In this document: piece after piece, positions 36,353 through 49,200 of the stretch
How positions within the stretch are numbered: the first letter of the stretch is position 1
Layout of the letters: the number at the start of each line of letters is the position of its first letter
Notes under the pieces: model-generated
The model's database searches: none
What the model was told of the DNA's origin: nothing
Seen by the model: only the letters and a program-made list of their open reading frames with translations
From: Liolophura sinensis
Lineage: Eukaryota; Mollusca; Polyplacophora; Chitonida; Chitonidae
DNA length: 64,000 nt
Reading direction: 5' to 3'
NCBI RefSeq assembly: GCF_032854445.1
Contig: NC_088295.1
Coordinates: 30,128,470 to 30,192,469, forward strand
Program-made: the position numbers and the translations under genes

Positions 36353-36897
36353 ATCTAGAATGATGCATGAAACGAAAACGAATATGTCATATTTGTTATC
36401 ATGGTTAACGGCAGCCACATGAAACGTGTGCATGTAAATCAGAAAACGGACATTTAGGCCTATGCTGGGCTCTCTCTTAGCCTTTGGCCATTGTATAAAT
36501 TTTGAGAAAATAAATAAATATAAATTTTGTTTAAATGTTTTGAATAAGCTGTGGTAATAATGATTGATTTCACTGATGGAAACGGTCCATTTTGCGATTT
36601 TATACGCGAGTTGTATAGCACTTGTTTTGAAATATTTTTACGTTTCATTGTTCTTTATGAACTTAATATTGAGGAAACAGGCCATTCGCATTTTATCACA
36701 TATTTGACTCACTTCCGAGAACTGGCAAAAACTCTTTCCCTTTATTTTTTTGTAGTAATCTCAACAGCTGTACTACGCTATCAACAGTAACAACCATTCA
36801 CGCTATATATACATATATGCTAGTTACCGTCATGAGGCAAATCCTGCTCCATGTACTCCTCTCTGCACGCTGATCAGACTCAGCTGGTAGTTACATA

Positions 36898-37011
36898 ATG
36901 TCGTCCAAGACAAATTACACTCCTCCAACATCTGACCGATACCGTGGTGTGAGTGCCGCAGAAATACTGGAAGACAAATGGCCCTACGTTTAGATTAAGC
37001 TCACCCTCAAG
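36898..37011 (+). CDS. Possible first coding exon, with a stop
   Basis: ATG at 36898 opens MSSKTNYTPPTSDRYRGV, then ILEDKWPYV before TAG at 36991. The same frame goes on IKLTLK to a possible donor GTACAC after 37011. The wording looks coding, but the stop would break it. Could be a decayed exon or chance. Confidence 0.18.
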
Positions 37012-37340
37012 GTACACGTTGTATCTGTAAACATCTGTAATGGAAGAAACTCTCTTATTTATTTACCAATCTCTGGGGAGCTGAATCGCTCATTTTAACC
37101 GGTACCCTCTCCTGCCCCAGACGCTTCTTTGTAGGGGTCATAGAGGCTCTAGATGGTCTGATAACCATGGCATATTCACGGATGTGCTTTGATGAGGCAA
37201 GCGTATGGGTTTCATATGTAAATAAATACAAGAAATTGCCTAGAACTCAGAGGAATCAGTTGATGTTTTCAAATGTTTAAGTCGTTAATACATGTACATG
37301 ACCTACGTACAAAGTTACAGGTTCAGTAGAAAAATGAATG

Positions 37341-37358
37341 TGTGTGTGTGTGTGTGTC
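37341..37358. repeat. (TG)n microsatellite
   Basis: About nine TG units. Confidence 0.9.
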
Positions 37359-37747
37359 ATTTCGTATTAAATCATTGCAAATCGCAAATTTTGACGGTGA
37401 CAGTTTTTTAAATAAATGTAACAATCTGCAACTCGTAGAGTGCCTTTTGGTAATAGCGCATTCATTTCAGCTTATATTCAAATATAAGAGGATCTTCAAC
37501 CTGTCAATTAATTAGACTTTCTAATTAGATTAAACCTCTTGACGGCTTGGTTTTCTGTCAGTAGGTCAGGTTAATTACTAAGATAATTACCTGTGTAGTA
37601 GTCGTGCAAACTGGTACCTTAGCGATGGACGTTAGCGATGAGTCTACCCACCACAGAGAACGACAGCTGCACTTCTCATCTTAACCATTTACGTGTCTGG
37701 TTCTCTCGTTTCATTTTAATTTCTGAAACTGCTAGATTTTTTTCTTT

Positions 37748-38030
37748 TCATATTCAGTGAGTGTATGTAGTGTGTCGGGGTTGGTGGGCCTGCGGGCTGG
37801 GTGGTTCTTGGTAGATTATGTTAGTAGACCTGAAAGGCACAGTGTCATCGGGAGATACGTCAGGATGCCTTTATCATTTGTCCCAGCTTCATCACCAATT
37901 CATCAGTTTCGGAAACCTCCAGACGCCAAAGGTAAATCAACTATGCAAACCAAGTTCCCCGAGAATAGCAGAGACCTCGGGGAGGGACAGCGGCTATCGG
38001 TTACACAAGTCCGACTAGGTGGGCCTTAAA
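37748..38030 (+). CDS. Possible coding exon after a strong pyrimidine tract, unknown
   Basis: A T-rich tract and cattattcag-type acceptor stand before an open frame of about 90 codons ending TAA near 38029. A possible donor AAAG|GTAAAT near 37931 would shorten it. No motif recognised. Confidence 0.2.
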
Positions 38031-38434
38031 TCACCTCCGGTATGATGGCTGATGCTACACGCACCCTGCCCGGCACTGACTACTGTCCGCAATTCACTGA
38101 TTACAAGAGGCAATTTGAGCTGTGTTATAAAGGCGGCAGTCGGTGAAGATGATTAGGTTTGGCCACGCCGTCGACCACATTGACATCTAACGCAGGTTAA
38201 TAGCCTGGAGACTGAGCTGGGATCACACCAGCAGAAGAGCCTTTGCCAAGATTGTCGTCTTTGTCAGGCCGCCTAAAAAGTTCTGAAAAACTTGGCTCTA
38301 CCGCACGGTCGCCTCCACAGTTACTATTTTTTGTGCATTGTGAACAGTTATTTAATGTAATCAGGTTCACCGCTGCAACCACGGCGTGTTTAACAAACCA
38401 AAATTCCATTTAAGGCTAGCTTCATCGACATCGA

Positions 38435-38545
38435 TGGCGAGTGTTGTTGGTTTACTTGTGCACTCTGGTTCCCTCCATCTATAGACTTTACTGTCGTCAC
38501 ATAATTGAAAATTTCTTGCGCACAGCGTTAAACACCAAGCGAAAA
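38435..38545 (+). mobile_element. SINE family A, highly diverged 3-prime fragment
   Basis: GGTTCCCTCC...CTGTCGTCACATAATTGAAA...CGCACAGCGTTAAACACCAA keeps the order of the SINE 3-prime motifs with many changes. Confidence 0.45.
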
Positions 38546-38902
38546 GGTGCAAACATTGATTCAAACATTGCCATTGAATCATCATATCATATGCTTATCA
38601 ACATCATCGAATTTGGGGACCAAAGACAATATTGTGCAAGAAAGAAATTAAACATTTCACGGTATGTTGGTTACATTATAATCGGAAGGATAGTAAATCA
38701 TGATTTAATTTCATTTTTGGCTTTTAACCTTGCGGACCTTAACCTTAACCTTTCATCTTGCGGACAGCGAGGTCATGTTTCTAGTCATGATTATTTGTCA
38801 TGATCCATTTTAGTCGAACTGATGATGATGCCTTTATCATCACCAAATGTAAGACCTAAAAGTTCAATGTATTCCTCATTGAATTCTCGATATATTTGAG
38901 CA

Positions 38903-39166
38903 GCGGCGTCCGTGGCACAGTTGGTTAGCGCGCTAGCGCAGCGTAATGACCCAGGAGTCTCTCACCAATGCGGTCGGTGTGAGTCAAGCTCATGCTGGTT
39001 TCCTCTCCGGCCCTTTGTGGGAAGGTCTTCCAGCAACCTGCGGATGGTCGTGGGTTTCTCCCGGGCTCTGCCCGGTTTCCTCCCTCCATAATGCTGGCCG
39101 CCGTCGTATAAGTGAAATAGAGTACGGTGTAAAACACCAATTCAACAAATAAAATAAATAAATATT
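38903..39166 (+). mobile_element. Full-length tRNA-derived SINE, family A
   Basis: The head carries an A-box match TGGCACAGTTGG (38913-38924) and a degenerate B-box region near 38972-38985. The body has CTCCGGCCC, CAGCAACCTGCGGATGGTCG and CATAATGCTGGCCGCCGTCG. The 3-prime part GTGAAAT...GTAAAACACCAA ends in an (AAAT)n tail. It is the best-preserved of about nine copies here and serves as the family reference. Confidence 0.85.
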
Positions 39167-39630
39167 TGCGCACTTGTGTACCCCGTGTATAAGTGTTTCA
39201 GAGAACAGAAGCGTTACAGTTATGGATTTAATGTTGGTGGCAGTCTCACATCCGCATATTTGTAAGGTGCATGAAGAAGGACAGTCACTTCCGCCCATGC
39301 AAACCTGTTCGCCGTCGTATACGTGTAGTTGGTTCATCGACAGTGGACAGTTAACCGCGCGCATGTGATAGTTAAACACGCCCACATAAATTAATTTTTG
39401 TGTTTCGGGGCCATTTTCTTTTTTTTTTTTTTTTTTGATCATGTTTTATCTTGGAATCCATAGATTAATTGATCTTAATACAACCTTGTCACAGACAAAT
39501 CGTTGTTTCGGCCATTATACGCTTCTTCACGATACTGTTGTGCTTGTGATACCAGGAGCACTTATGCATTTTCCTAACACTCGCCATCATATCATATTCA
39601 TTATATCCCCCACCCTCGAGAGTTCCAGGT

Positions 39631-39988
39631 CCGGTCCCGATGGCTCAGTTGGTAGAGCGTCAGATTCGGGGGCGGTAGATCCAGGGTCAAACGTGAGTCC
39701 TGTCACATTAAGCATTAAGGGGGCGTTAAACGTGAGTCCTGTCACCGTTCAGCATTAAGGGAACAGTGCAACGACCAGCTGACCCGTATCAGTATAATAG
39801 CTCGGGTGGAGCGGTTTACTTGAAGTCGGTAAGTCGACTCAGTGAAGCAGCACTAGATAAAAGAGCGGTGGAAATCCATCCTGCCTACAAGGAGGCACAA
39901 TACATACACTCTAAGGGCTCCTTCGCCGTCATATGACTGGAAAATTGTTACGTGTCGTACTTAAAAAACCTAAGAACTCTCCCACTCA
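39631..39988 (+). mobile_element. tRNA-derived SINE, family C
   Basis: The head has A box TGGCTCAGTTGG and a worn B box near GGTCAAACGTG. The body has GACCCGTATCAGTATAATAG, GCTCGGGTGGAGCGG, AGTGAAGCAGCACTAGATAA and GCTCCTTCGCCGTCATATG, and ends near CTCCCACTCACTA. An internal near-duplicate of about 32 bases lies at 39687-39758. Confidence 0.8.
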
Positions 39989-40849
39989 CTATAGAGCTGT
40001 GTTGTGTTTGGCGAACATCAGGTCTGCCGTTTTGTCCGACTTAAACCTTTTTATCGCGTTTCTTGATAAGCTTAGGATAATTTGGGTGGCGTGCCCATTC
40101 GGCAAATTGACATGTTCTGAAGTACGTTACCACACGCAAAACAAATGCCTTATTCCAGCGGGAAGTCGAGTTGTTATTGCAATCACCGGTTAAATGTCAA
40201 TATATGAAATATCCCTTCGAGCAAGAGGGTGTTGGTTGTAAGACTGTCATCGTGTTCTTGGTGATATTCAATCACCTTAGGCTTATAATCTATTTGTACA
40301 AACGGCCTCAGATGACATAAGGATGCAGTCCAACAAGCGGCAGCGGGATGCATACTCCCGTCCTCGTTGCTAAAGAGCTTTTAGCTCGGCATCAAGTTCT
40401 CACAAGATGCACGGCGATCATAATATTATCTTATCCCATATAAAACATAATACAACCTTCGACAATATCTTAAAGCATGACTGACCTCACTAGGGCAAGT
40501 TTTGGCATTTTCGTGTTATTAGTGTTTTCGTTACGCCAGTGTCGGATTACACAGTGAAGTCGGCCATTGTTAACGTCAAGATTACTTGCAACGGAAATCT
40601 CGGTTGAACAAAAAAACCTTATCTTTCTAGACTAACGGTTTCCCTGTGTGCAGTCATTAGATGAGATGTCTAGGTGTTTGCCGGCGAAGGTCAGACAAGG
40701 GTGACCCGTTACATCGATCACGTATCTGGGCCATCATTTGAAGGTTACGCTATTATCAGCTGGTTAGCTCTATTCCTGCAGATGTAAGTTTAAACCCCGA
40801 TATTAATTAAGAAAATTGAAGTTGGCACATTGTCCCAACCCGGCATGTT

Positions 40850-41172
40850 TCAAGGGTTCTGAACCAACGGAGCTGAGATGTCCACATCTCGTGGAGTCTG
40901 GTCAGGACGGCATGCTGCAGCTTTTACCACTGCGGCTTCCACAACAGTGATACCATTCAGTGTAAAAATAAAGACATCGATGACTTTGCTTGATTCTACA
41001 GCCAAGTAATAAATCAGCGAGCTGGAACGATAGCCAGTTACAAAGGCAAAGTTGCAAAACGTCACCTTCATCATTTGGGATGGATGGAACAGTCCAGTTA
41101 ATATCCCAATTGTTTACCTTAGATCGGCATAAAGTGTAACGAAGATTTTCCGCATCTGTGTTCTCGTTCAAG
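40850..41172 (-). CDS. Possible terminal coding exon needing one frame change, unknown protein
   Basis: The acceptor gatgtttcag stands before 41172. The frame reads LNENTDAENLRYTLCRSK and INWTVPSIPNDEGDV. A second frame then continues as FAFVTGYRSSSLIYYLAVES, and VIDVFIFTLNGITVVEAAVV to a TGA at 40852-40850. The switch falls at a TTTT run near 41050, where one T fewer would join the two. Composition looks protein-like, but no family is recognised. Confidence 0.3.
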
Positions 41173-41199
41173 CTGAAACATCTAAATATACACATAATT

Positions 41200-44100
41200 A
41201 CATGATTTTTGCGTGAGAATATAAACTGTAGGCTACTGGGTATTTAGCAACACGAGTTGTGAAGAAAAGCATAACTATTTGTTGTGAGAAAGTCACATTA
41301 TTTTAGATTTTGTGTCATTGTACACTTGCGCACACAGGCTTAAACCGTAATATTCGAGTTACTTTGGGGAACATTTTTAAACTTCATATGGGATATTTTA
41401 TACCAGCAATACATTTGTGTATTCTTTTAATTTACCACAAGGCAACGGCAAAAAGAAACATCAAAAGCTGAAAGGATGCTAAGCCTGTATAATTTGTCTT
41501 TATCATCACTAAATGAAACAAATGAGTACCGAAGGAAATACAGCAATATGGCGTCATGTGTCATGTATATGTACTTGAGGATCTCTTTCGTGCCATTATG
41601 TGTTGAAAGTTTCAGAAGTCAGTGGCAAGAAAAATCCACAAAGTCTCGTGGGAATTTTAGATCTGTCTATATAATTAGACATCACAGAAGTCCTAAATAT
41701 TAAAATAAGCTTGTGTAATTACCATTCAAGTAATGTGTACGATGCTTCAGTCTTGGCATTAAATCTATTATTTGATTTGAAAAATTAAAATCCAGACCGA
41801 AGAAAATCCAGACCGTCTATCACGTTAGTCCGGGGACTCTGACTTTGGTTAAAATCAACAATGTGTAAAATCCAGATCTATTTATTTATAGAATAATGCA
41901 AAAAGTGGTCACGTGTAAAAATGGATCCTTGTTTTGGGTCAGGGAGTCTTCCAGACACCTGTACAGGTTCTGTTGGCTCTCGTGAGCCCTGTCTGGTCTT
42001 TCTGTAAAACCCTAATCAGACAAATACTAAATAATGTAATGACGGATGACAGTTATCTTTTATGCCCTTTTTTATACAAGATCAGCAATTTCCAGGCTAA
42101 TCAACCTATTGATAAAAAAGCAAAGATGAGAAACTTGAACCTTGTCGTCTTTTGACATCATATTTGCCACGTGTTTATAAAATGAGCTATTCACACAACA
42201 ATTACACTTGTTCTTATTGAACGTTCCACTTCCTCAGAGATTATAGGCTTTGACTTTAATAAATCTTTCAAAAATCCACTTTTCTTCACGAGACATTTTC
42301 CCCAGGGAAATTTTTCGTTGATCATCCACTTTGTCATTTAGTCAACTTAACATGACAACACAAAGAATTCAATTATCCATTATATCACAAGTATTTTCAC
42401 ACCATGCAACAAACACCACATTACTCAAAACAGGAAAACGCGGCGGTTGTGTTGTATTTACAATCTTCGAAAATTATTCTGCGTCAACTTCATGCTATCT
42501 TCAATCAAAGACACGCAAATCACCAGCGACATTCACCACTTAGCGAGGACGTCAAAGAATGAGGACCTGTGAAACGCCCGGCAGCAGTACCTTGAGGTCA
42601 TTTTGTTGACGTCAAATATTCCTTTCCCAGCTCATCACGATGACGTCACATAAAAGATAGTACGACGTTACAATAGAAGCTGATACATTGTAACATTATG
42701 GACGCTGGGCAATAATCTACTTTTGATGTAACAATGGCTGAAGTTCCTGCTTCACACTAGCCCCACCTCACGGGAATAAAAAATATGCTTCCTCCCCATT
42801 GTGTTCGCAAAGTTCTTTTCTGTGGTTCAAAATTCACGTTACTGAAAGTCATTGAATGGTCAAGATTTGAAATGAACAAATACTGAGAATAGAAACCTTC
42901 TGAATGTGTTTCCCATGTTATTTGGGTAAGCTACAGTAGTTGAGGTCTTAATCATAAAATGTTAACTGGCTTATTTATGTCTTCTTCTTTGGATTTCCAC
43001 TATCGAGTCAGTGCTGAGAAATATCTTATCAGGCATAGGGTCTAAGCACTTCAAGTCTGATAGTTCAATCACGCACATTTGAAGTTTGCCAGTCATCTTA
43101 CCGAAATACCGTTATCTCATGACTTGTCTGGCCGTTAGCGCAGTATCGGCTCTGGACGCTAACATCTGGACACACTGGACTGGCAATTTCCTCTGAACTG
43201 CAATAGTTTACCAGACATTTCCAACTCTTCTACATAATGCCATCAGCCGCATCCATCCTAATTCGCGACGGACTGTCAGCTTTGTCCCATTAAGCACTCG
43301 ATTGGTGTCACAGTTGGCCGTTTGCAATCAGTTAATTGCATTCCGATAGTTAGCAGCTAATATGTGACTATTTAGGACTGATAAATCAAGATGAACTGAC
43401 ATAATCACTGGCAGTAAATCGTAGAAATGGACCTTGCCCGCGTTTACAGTGTCTTTAATGGTCCAGGTCGCGTTGACATATCCACTAACGCGACGACATG
43501 GGATGTGGAGCGGGTGTAGTAACGATTGTGCAAGAAATGGAAAAAATACCTCTCTTCTTCGTCAAGGGAGAATAATGCAAAAGGCTACGGCTTTGAGAGT
43601 TAACCCGGATCACCCATGCCAGCTTAATTCTTGGCAACTTAGAAATAAAGCATTCTGGTGACTGCCGAGGAGAGCAGCATTGCTATATGTTAGAATCCGG
43701 AAGAATTATTTGTTCTGTCCAAACTGACCTCTATACCCACAACTAGACGACATCTTCAACGTATCCAGTTAGTAGAAACAGACTAAATATGTACAAGTAA
43801 ATTCCGTACATCGGATGAAGAAGAGTATAATGTTAATCTGTACACTGATTCTAAATTCTTACAGGCTCTGCCTAAATCACTTGGAGGCCAGATGATTTCA
43901 TTTGATGTATACAGGTGAACATAACATTCATATGACCCAGACGAACCACTTTCTCCCGCAGGGTACGTAAGAACAAAATTATCTCGTCGGTCAAGGACTC
44001 TCTGCTAAAGGCTAAAAGTCTAGTCATTATCAAATTGGCCTCTCTATTATCGGATCTATGATGTGTAAGTTGATCATTACTGGAAAATCCCCGGTATTTG

Positions 44101-47100
44101 AGTTTCGAAATTCTCGCTGTATTTTTGACCTATACGAAAACTCACTGACTTTGAACTGCGGTAAGCCGGCGACAGTGATAAGTTCGATACATTGATCGCG
44201 TAAACTGTTCCCTGAGGAATTTACAGGTGACCTTTAGCACACTGATGTCTGTAACCGGTAGAGCGGAAAATGGTCGTCTGGAAACGTTTATCGTATTCAT
44301 CGTGATCATTGCATCACTCTGGCGTTCCGATATGAAACATTTGATAAAACTGACATACGAAAATACAGAAACGTGACCACTGACATTTAATTATTAAACC
44401 TCTGCTTTTTAAGAGAGATTTAGAAGTTTCAGAGGTAGATATATAGTGTGTTTGTGTAGCACACGTTGTTAAATTAGCCAATACGACATGAGTGAGTTTT
44501 CCATTTCAGTTCTCCATCCAGAGTTACATCCATGCTCTCGCTGCCTTGGATAACAATTAGTGGTGAGTGCAGCATTTGTAAGCAGTGTGTAAATGAAATA
44601 TCTGTCCTCTACAGTTAAGTTTAGCGGCATAACTTCATTACCTGAAAACCAATCATTCGTTTAACGGTAACAGAGTTTTGGCTACGGAAAACTGTAATTA
44701 AAGAAAATGACAGGACACACGAAGTCCCGCAATATGGAGAGAAATCTACTAATAGCTTCTCGAGAGCATCGTCATTCCTTGTGAAAGATCTTGTTGACCG
44801 CAGGAACATGTTTTTGGCTGAATCCCTCTCATTCCTCATTCCCAAATATAAAGGTATTGATGCCTGGCTCCCTCTTCATTACTTGTCTGCTTCATATCTT
44901 CACGTCAATCAGTGGAATTATTACCTTATATTACTTTCTAAGATGTCAAGCGATCGGCTTAAAAATAACACTCCATGGTCTGTCTGATGTTTGATAATTT
45001 GTATTAAACATAATTGACTCCGTTTGCCATGTGATTCCACATTATACGGTTTTACAAGATGATAGTGTAACTGACTTCCACAAACACTTATAATAACATA
45101 TTGTATCTTTTCACGCAAACGTGAAGGGCACAGCAGACTTGTTTGCTGTTTCGCAACGATGTCTATGTAGTTACATCGTCACTGTCTTCCTCGTTCGCTT
45201 TATTCGATTCCAGGGAGAAAACAACAAAGAATCGTGCAACAGATCTCTACTGCCGACGTTTGGATATTTTAATTCGTGAAGGTCGACAACATATATTGGT
45301 AACATAAATGACTGTAGTCAACACGCTTCGTTTAAAACAGACAATAAACACGTTAACACAATTACACAAGTAAAGCGTTTTGATAAATTTTTCAGTGTAC
45401 TTAAAAAAGCTTTTAGTCTGCTGATTTGGATGTAAGAGCTGTGAGGCTACCTTTATCAACTGAAATTATTTGTTTAATCTGTTAGAATACATCCCGTTTC
45501 CAAAGTCAACTTCTACGCATGGGTTGCCATTCCTCTGATATATCTTTTAATATATATATCTAATGAATGTGCAATGCTACCATCATAGAATCTCTACTCT
45601 CCGCAGCAATCTTCTGAATCTCAACCAGAAATATAGGATTTGAGGATGCAAAATAATAGTGTTTTTTCGCTCCCATCTATCACCATCAGAGAAATATTTC
45701 CGAAAGAAACGCAATATACATGTGCACTGAACTAGCGTATTAATCAATTGGTCATTCGCATTTATCATACGACCATAGTAGACATATTTTTTATCCATGA
45801 AAGTATAACTGATTTGAAAACATAGGCCAAACAATCAATCTGGAATAAGTTTGATATTTACATATATATGTTTTTTATATTTATATTTATATTTAAATTG
45901 TTTTATTTCTCTTACATATGAATATTGTGAAATGGACAGGTGGGTGTGTAAACGAAGATATGACCGAATACTCCAAATGCATTCCGCACATTTAACATGT
46001 CTGCTTGGAGCGTAAGAAATCTTCCAAAGACAGCCTCTCTGTACTGTGCTATCTTGCAGACTGCATGATTGCATTAGGGGAAACCCTATGACGTGCAGAG
46101 AAGGTGCAACATTCCGTCGTGAGGTTTAATTCTGTTTCCACTTATTATCAGCACTAGTTAATGGCTTTAGCTGGTGGTACAGCAGGACGGGAAAGCGGAA
46201 GTTTAACAGCATGCAATATGTATGATCAACCAGGTAACACCGTCGAGGAAAGATTTTGTCAGTGACATCCGGTTAGCCAGTGCGCCCAATCTGTGGTTAA
46301 ATTTATCTGGTTTTTGGAGGGGTCCAATGGCTGTCCACAACCAGAATCGTTTTTTTGCGGTCAAGATGAGATTTTATAGCAGAAAAATAATTTTGAAAAC
46401 GACGCGGAAAACAAATTAATAAAGTAAGCAGATTGACACTGAAAATTGTAGAAAGAAACGCCGGTATATGCATATCCACCGTAATTTATTTGTTCCAGAT
46501 GTATTGCCTTTCAGGATGTTCACACTGAAATCTGGGTTCATCCAGTGTACGATATGCATCTGATAAAATACTTTTACATTACAAAATGTTCTGCGTATAA
46601 TGATAGTTACGAGAAAATTAAATAGCTACAGTTATCCAGTTTCAATGTCTGAATTTCATGTGTATAATCGATGGCCCTCTTCAATGTTACCCGGAAGGGT
46701 GCCTTCAAATCCAAAACCCCTGAGCCATACTGAGGTTTGTGGCATGAGGCGCGTTATACTGTGACATTTTCACTACCCATTGCTTGCATTGTTTCAACCA
46801 TAAACCTCATATATCTAGAGCCTTAAAGCTTGTGAAATTTACACTGAATACAGCAAACAATTCACAATTTAGCACAATACGGCATCTCATAATATCGCAT
46901 TCTATCACCTTTAAACAAAGGTTTAAAAAAGTTAATAACAAATACAAAAAAATGGGAGACATCTGATGGTTTTAAGGAAAGACACTAAATCATAACTAAT
47001 AATGCGAAAGGTCCTACCCAATCCTCACATTTTTATGTTCAAAGGTTTAAGTTTTTATTAGTTTTTCAAGCACGAATTCGCAATACCGGCGACATTCTCT

Positions 47101-47350
47101 TTACACCAGTGAATGATCGATTCTAACAGATACATGTAGAATGACAAAGACTCATCGACCGACGGACAGAAAAAAGAGTAATAAAGTTGGGTAAACCAGT
47201 TAAAACAATTTTCTTTTCTCATTCAATGAAATGCGAAAACACCGATCAAGACACATCAGACTACCCGTTCAAATTGACGGCTTGGAAAAAAGCGGGCTAA
47301 GCATGCCCCTACAAGCGATAGGTTCCCCTTGCACCCTCATTATTAACATT
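41200..47350. other. Non-coding, nothing recognised
   Basis: About 6 kb with short open frames only. Repeated AATCCAGA(C/T) words occur near 41790-41880. No SINE, tandem unit or supported exon was detected by reading. Confidence 0.45.
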
Positions 47351-47834
47351 CCTTCTGAGATTTACCAAGTTCAGGGGTTTCAGAGCAGTGCGTGCTGGGT
47401 AAATGGGCGTTATTGTCTCATCTGTTGGAAGTTCCAAGACCCTTCCAATAACCATGCACCGTGTGATGCATAACAGAATGACCTTTATTACCCACACACA
47501 GACGAAGGCTGCTGTCCATGAACCTGTGACAATAATGATAGATCACATTTCTGTAAACATTTACCACCTCTTACTCAGCAATAGACTCATCATCACCGCA
47601 TCATCAGCATTCCGCAGTCAAGACGGAGAATTTATGTATATCACTAAGCATGCATGAATACGTATGAACCATGCATGGTTATGGACGTGTGTAACTTTTG
47701 TGTTAGGTTAGGCATTACAAACGTCTTCATGCCACACAACCAATTCCATTCACGTCGCTAAATCTATGTCTCTGAAAGGATAAATCGTTGGATGGCATGC
47801 TTAAACCTGTACCTTGTCTCTGAAAAACAACACC

Positions 47835-47985
47835 CCAGAAGCCTTTTCTTGTCTTCTAATATACAAGACTCCAGTAAGCTTTTCCTTTCTCCTACCATAC
47901 AAGACTCCAGAAACCTTTTCTTGTCTTCCAATATTCAAACCTCCAGTAAACGTTGCCTCCTTATATTCACAGGACTCCAGTAAAT
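47835..47985. repeat. 36-bp minisatellite in R2 copy 1, about four units
   Basis: Unit of the type CTTTTCTTGTCTCC, TGATATACAAGACTCCAGTAA. The period is 36 bases, i.e. 12 codons, and the unit lacks stops in at least one frame on each strand. Confidence 0.85.
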
Positions 47986-48949
47986 TGTACAATATTTTTG
48001 CGGAAGGAACGTTCTGTCGGAACTAAGCTTTACTTGTTACTACATTGCTATAACCGGAACTAAATCACAGTTTAGCCTCATAACTTTTTTATATGGCTTA
48101 TCTTTTCCGATTTCTTCATTTATCTTCTCAATATTTACGGTACCTATATGTAATTCATTATGTTTGATGCTGCTATTTTAAGGAATTGTTGGATAGTCCT
48201 TTTGAAACAAATTTTACTTTTATCCGTTGAAAATTCGATAGAAAGTTACTGGCAAATGGCATAGATTTGCAATGGGCATAGAATATAGGCCATTGTTTAT
48301 TTAGGCTCCATTACTTTAAACACTCGTTTTAAAGCATCCGTATGTTTTGTCACCCCGTCACCGCTACCTGCGGGTTCAATTTTAATGTGAAAATCAGCAC
48401 AATGTCAAATACCCCTGGGATCCCCTATTTTGGCAGTAATCATTCTTAGTTGTTAGTGACGGATTTCCCGTTTCTTTATCCTGACACAAATAAACAATGA
48501 ATATCATGCCAACAGATCGTGTTTTGTCTGGAAAAATGAATCACCAAACTTTATCAGAACTACGACTAGATCCTTTAGAGAAATTGTTTTTGGACGGAAA
48601 GGCTGATTAAAACAAATCTTTTAAGTTAACAAGAAAACGTGGTATCAGTTTAAACAAGTACGCACAGAACTTTGACTCAAGGAAGAAAAGTTAAAGTTTC
48701 GTTTTCTTTAAATGAAAATAGACAGGATGGGCAAGGGAAGAGTCGCCTTACCTTTTTAAAAGCAGTGACATATTTTAATTTCAACACTTAAATCTTACTT
48801 TTTTATCATTAGAAAACGTCGAAATATGGACGTGTTGCATGAAAACATTAATATGTACATAATAAATACAAATTATCCATCGACTTTGGTATACCACCAC
48901 CAATCTTGGATTACATACCTTCATGTTTTCGGCAATGTAATCTGCAACT

Positions 48950-49200
48950 ATAAAAAGGTTTCGCATAACATCAACACGTGTATTGCTAGTATAAACTCTA
49001 ACAAACAAACAGGTTTAAGTCGTGACATTGTCACGCATTGCTACATTTAGTATAAACTCCAACAAACAAACAGGATGAAGTCGTGACATTATCACGTTGC
49101 TACATGTAATATAAATTGCGACAAACAAACAAGTCGTGACATATTCATGTGTTGCTAAAACAAACTGCAACAAACGCAAAGGTTTAAAGTGTGACATCAA
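48950..49200. repeat. Short tandem repeat of about 57 bp, four units
   Basis: Each unit has TATAAACT(C/G)(C/T)AACAAACAAACA, then GTCGTGACAT and TGTTGCTA. Fewer units are found at the matching place in copy 3 (60905-61050) and about one in copy 2 (54650-54740). Confidence 0.75.

Noticed and set aside
38738-38752. Telomere-like CCTTAACCTTAACC.
   Set aside because: Only two to three units and not the animal CCCTAA repeat.
39631-39720. tRNA gene suggested by TGGCTCAGTTGGTAGAGCG.
   Set aside because: The sequence runs directly into a SINE body, the arms of the cloverleaf do not pair, and an inverted copy exists at 36 kb.
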